Source of the DNA: Thermomonas sp.
Lineage (GTDB): Bacteria > Pseudomonadota > Gammaproteobacteria > Xanthomonadales > Xanthomonadaceae
Direction: 5' to 3'
Length of the DNA stretch: 64,000 nt
NCBI RefSeq assembly: GCF_029945965.1
Contig: NZ_JAQSDO010000015.1
Location: 434,001-498,000 of the forward strand
The stretch's first letter is position 1, and the number at the start of each line of letters is the position of its first letter. Shown in pieces: positions 61,584 to 64,000 of this stretch. The translations under genes and the position numbers were made by a program. The notes under the pieces were generated by a model. The model worked only from the letters and a program-made list of their open reading frames with translations. It was not told the DNA's origin and ran no database searches.

Positions 61584-64000
61584 ATGACCAAGAAGAACAC
61601 GAAGCGCTACAACCGAAGCCTGCTCAGCTGCGCGCTGGCCACATGCCTGGTGCTCGGCGCCACCCCTGCGATGGCGCAGTCGACCGCGGCCACGTTGCGT
61701 GGACAAGCCACGGCGGGCGCCACAGTGACCGTCACCAATGTCGAAACCGGCCTGAGCCGGAACGCCACCGTCAATGCCAATGGCGGCTATGCCATCCCCG
61801 GCCTGCCGCCGGGAACCTACCGTGTGGAAGGCGGTGCAGGAGGTGCGCGCACCATCACGCTGGCGGTTGGCCAGGTTGCCACGGTCGATCTAGGGCAGGC
61901 GGCCACCGCCCCGGCGACCGGCGACGTGACCACGCTGGAGCGCGTCGTGGCCTCGGCGGAGTTCGTGCCGGAAACGCGTACGTCCGAAGTGGCGACTTAC
62001 GTCTCCGCCAAGCAGATCGAGGCATTGCCGCAAGGCACCCGCAACTTCCTGGCATTCGCCGATACGGTTCCCGGGATGGTGTTCAGCCAGGATGGCAATG
62101 GCAACACGCGCTTGCGCTCGGGTGCCCAGACCGCATCGGCAATCAACGTCTTCATTGACGGCGTTGGCCAGAAGAATTATGTGCTGCCCGGCGGAATAGC
62201 AGGCCAGGACAGCAGTCGCGGCAACCCGTTTCCGCAATCCGCGATCGGCGAATACAAGGTCATTACCCAGAACTACAAAGCTGAGTTCGATCAGCTCAGC
62301 AGTGCAGCGATCGTGGCAGTGACGCGTTCGGGCAGCAACAAATTCACTGGCGATGTCTTCTGGGATGCCACGAAAACGCAATGGCGTTCCAAGAGTGAGT
62401 ACGAGTCACTTCCAGGTGCGACCAAGGCGGTTTCCGAGGAGAAGCAATACGGCGTCAGTATCGGTGGGCCTATCAAGCGCGATGTCGCGCATTTCTTCGT
62501 CGCCTACGAGGCGAAGTCCTACCAGTCGCCGACCACGTTCAGTCTGGGGCGTGGCTACAACATCGGTCAGCTGCCATCGAGTTTCAAGGATGAGTACGGG
62601 TCAGGCAATTTCACCAAGCCGTTTGACGAGGACCTGTATTTCGTCAAGCTCGATCTCAATGCCGGGATGGACCACTACTTCGAGCTCACCACCAAGGTGC
62701 GCAAGGAAAGCGAAACCACCGATATCGGCGGCAACCGCCTGCCAAGTGCCGCGACCGACAACATCAACCAGGAAACCCGCGTCGACCTGCGCTGGCAATG
62801 GACCCAGCAGAACTGGCTCAATGACGCGCACATCGGCTACGAGAAATCGTTCTGGAGCCCGCGGCCGCACGAGTTCAGCAATGGCACCTGGCTGGCTGAC
62901 GGCAATTGGTGGGACACCATCGCCCGTCGCGGCGGTGGCGACAACTACCAGGACAAGGGGCAGAAAGGCTGGGCCATCCAGGATGACCTGACCTGGTTCG
63001 GATGGGAGGGCCACACCGTCAAGATGGGCGTGAAATACAAGGCCATCACGGTGGATACGCTGGAGCAGAACAAGTTCAACCCGCAGTTCTACTACGACAT
63101 CCACGAAAGCTTGGTAGTGCCGACTCATGTCGAGTTCGGAGCCCCTGTGTCAGCATTGGGCGATGGCACCGTCAGTTCGAGCAACAAGCAGTTCGGGCTG
63201 TATATCCAGGACGACTGGGAGGTCAACGACAAGCTGATCGTGAATCTCGGTGTCCGCTGGGACTACGAGCGGACTCCGAGCTATGAAAACTTCGTGACAC
63301 CGACGAATGTTGCCGCGGCGATGCGTGCATCCAATGCTGCATTGCCCGCATCGGGTGTCAACGTCGAGGACTACATCAGCACCGGCAACAACCGCTCGGC
63401 GGACAAGAACAATTGGGCGCCAAGGCTCGGCTTCTCCTATGACCTGCAGGGCGACCAGCGGCATGTCATCTTTGGTGGCGCGGGGCGTTCCTACGACCGC
63501 AACCTGTTCGATTACCTCCAAAATGAGGTCTCGAAGGGCAGCTGGGGATCATTCGGCTTCGACTTCAACACGGCGATGCATCCCTGTTCTGGCGGCAACT
63601 GCCTGGCCTGGACTTCGGCATACCTCGACAGGCAAAACCTGTGGGCGCGTGCCGCGGCCGGTGGCGGGCGTGAGGTCTATCTCAACAACAACAACCTCGT
63701 AGTGCCTTACTCCGACCAGTTCAGCCTCGGCATGCGCAACATCGTGGAAATGGCCGGGCACGACTGGACCATCGAATCGACCATATCGCATGTCACGAGC
63801 CATGACGGGATCGCCTTCCTGTTGGGCAACCGCCGCGCTGATGGCAGTTTCTTCCCGCCGGGTGCCACCGACCCTCCGCCATGGGGACAGGGCTTCGCAC
63901 CGTTCGGCAACATGATCCTGGCCGAGAATGCGCTCGAGACCAGGGCGAACTCGTTCCTGCTCCGGATCGAAAAGCCGTATGACCACGCCACCGGCTGGGG
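61584..64000 (+). CDS. TonB-dependent receptor with carboxypeptidase-regulatory-like domain (Oar-like), 3' truncated by window
   Basis: ATG 61584 follows GGAGGGG. The frame is open to the window end (more than 800 residues). A signal peptide (ALATCLVLGATPAMA) precedes a CarboxypepD_reg-like domain (NVETGLSRNATVNANGGYAI, PGLPPGTYRVEGG), a plug (TRTSEVATYVSAKQIEALPQ, GTRNFLAFADTVPGM, SGAQTASAINVFIDGVGQKN) and barrel strands (YGVSIGGPIKRDVAHFFVAY, NNWAPRLGFSYDLQGDQRHV). In Xanthomonadaceae such receptors import plant or algal glycans; adjacency to a LacI regulator supports carbohydrate uptake. Confidence 0.93.
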   Translation, partial: MTKKNTKRYNRSLLSCALATCLVLGATPAMAQSTAATLRGQATAGATVTVTNVETGLSRNATVNANGGYAIPGLPPGTYRVEGGAGGARTITLAVGQVATVDLGQAATAPATGDVTTLERVVASAEFVPETRTSEVATYVSAKQIEALPQGTRNFLAFADTVPGMVFSQDGNGNTRLRSGAQTASAINVFIDGVGQKNYVLPGGIAGQDSSRGNPFPQSAIGEYKVITQNYKAEFDQLSSAAIVAVTRSGSNKFTGDVFWDATKTQWRSKSEYESLPGATKAVSEEKQYGVSIGGPIKRDVAHFFVAYEAKSYQSPTTFSLGRGYNIGQLPSSFKDEYGSGNFTKPFDEDLYFVKLDLNAGMDHYFELTTKVRKESETTDIGGNRLPSAATDNINQETRVDLRWQWTQQNWLNDAHIGYEKSFWSPRPHEFSNGTWLADGNWWDTIARRGGGDNYQDKGQKGWAIQDDLTWFGWEGHTVKMGVKYKAITVDTLEQNKFNPQFYYDIHESLVVPTHVEFGAPVSALGDGTVSSSNKQFGLYIQDDWEVNDKLIVNLGVRWDYERTPSYENFVTPTNVAAAMRASNAALPASGVNVEDYISTGNNRSADKNNWAPRLGFSYDLQGDQRHVIFGGAGRSYDRNLFDYLQNEVSKGSWGSFGFDFNTAMHPCSGGNCLAWTSAYLDRQNLWARAAAGGGREVYLNNNNLVVPYSDQFSLGMRNIVEMAGHDWTIESTISHVTSHDGIAFLLGNRRADGSFFPPGATDPPPWGQGFAPFGNMILAENALETRANSFLLRIEKPYDHATGW

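Overview
The window reads as a chromosomal segment of a GC-rich gammaproteobacterium of the Xanthomonadaceae/Lysobacteraceae type (Lysobacter, Luteimonas, Thermomonas or Stenotrophomonas relatives). The reasons are a class III polyhydroxyalkanoate (PHA) synthase pair, a MetX-type homoserine acyltransferase, a contiguous ccmABCDEFGHI operon, a LacI regulator next to an Oar-like TonB-dependent receptor, and several families of short palindromic repeats. The genus is inferred from gene content only.

Layout. 1-4.8 kb: the 3' end of arsH, a 156-bp element with perfect terminal inverted repeats, a TolB-like/TPR protein with a broken paralogue behind it, a frameshifted tyrosine recombinase, and a manganese exporter under a yybP-ykoY riboswitch. 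4.9-11.1 kb: a two-component system divergent from a PepSY / DUF2271 / PepSY-flavodoxin reductase / ApbE cluster, in which the DUF2271 protein carries a candidate flavinylation motif. 11.2-19 kb: polyhydroxybutyrate metabolism (3-hydroxybutyrate dehydrogenase, oligomer hydrolase, PhaE with a histone-like tail, PhaC) with a PssA-like enzyme. 19-24 kb: tRNA-Leu(CAA), a thiol dioxygenase, MetX, a CarH/LitR-like MerR regulator divergent from a fasciclin-domain protein, and a conserved hypothetical protein.

24.1-35.2 kb is accessory DNA rich in repeats. It holds an MmeI-like fused restriction-modification enzyme, an AT-rich 485-aa protein with a C-terminal PD-(D/E)XK motif, a small membrane protein, a membrane NERD nuclease-like protein, a Panacea-type antitoxin with a partner broken by one stop codon, an Mrr-like membrane protein and the remnant of a second one. 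The 28.2-30.2 kb pair is the best candidate for an undescribed defence system. The palindromic repeats here (core GGGGTCAGAG) recur at 23.1, 24.5, 31.4 and 34.0 kb, and inside scpB at 57.8 kb.

35.2-41.9 kb: the complete cytochrome c maturation operon on the minus strand. 42-44.1 kb: a methionine/kynurenine-type aminotransferase and an omega-amidase, which together form a transamination-deamidation pair. 44.1-54.8 kb: one eight-gene minus-strand operon (tldD, tldE, DUF4159, moxR, DUF58, BatA-like, DUF4175, large membrane protein), where TldD has a twin-arginine signal and TldE has none. 55-60.3 kb: pirin, rluB-scpB-scpA, yciI-bolA. 60.4-64 kb: LacI regulator with palindromic operators and the start of a TonB-dependent receptor that runs off the window.
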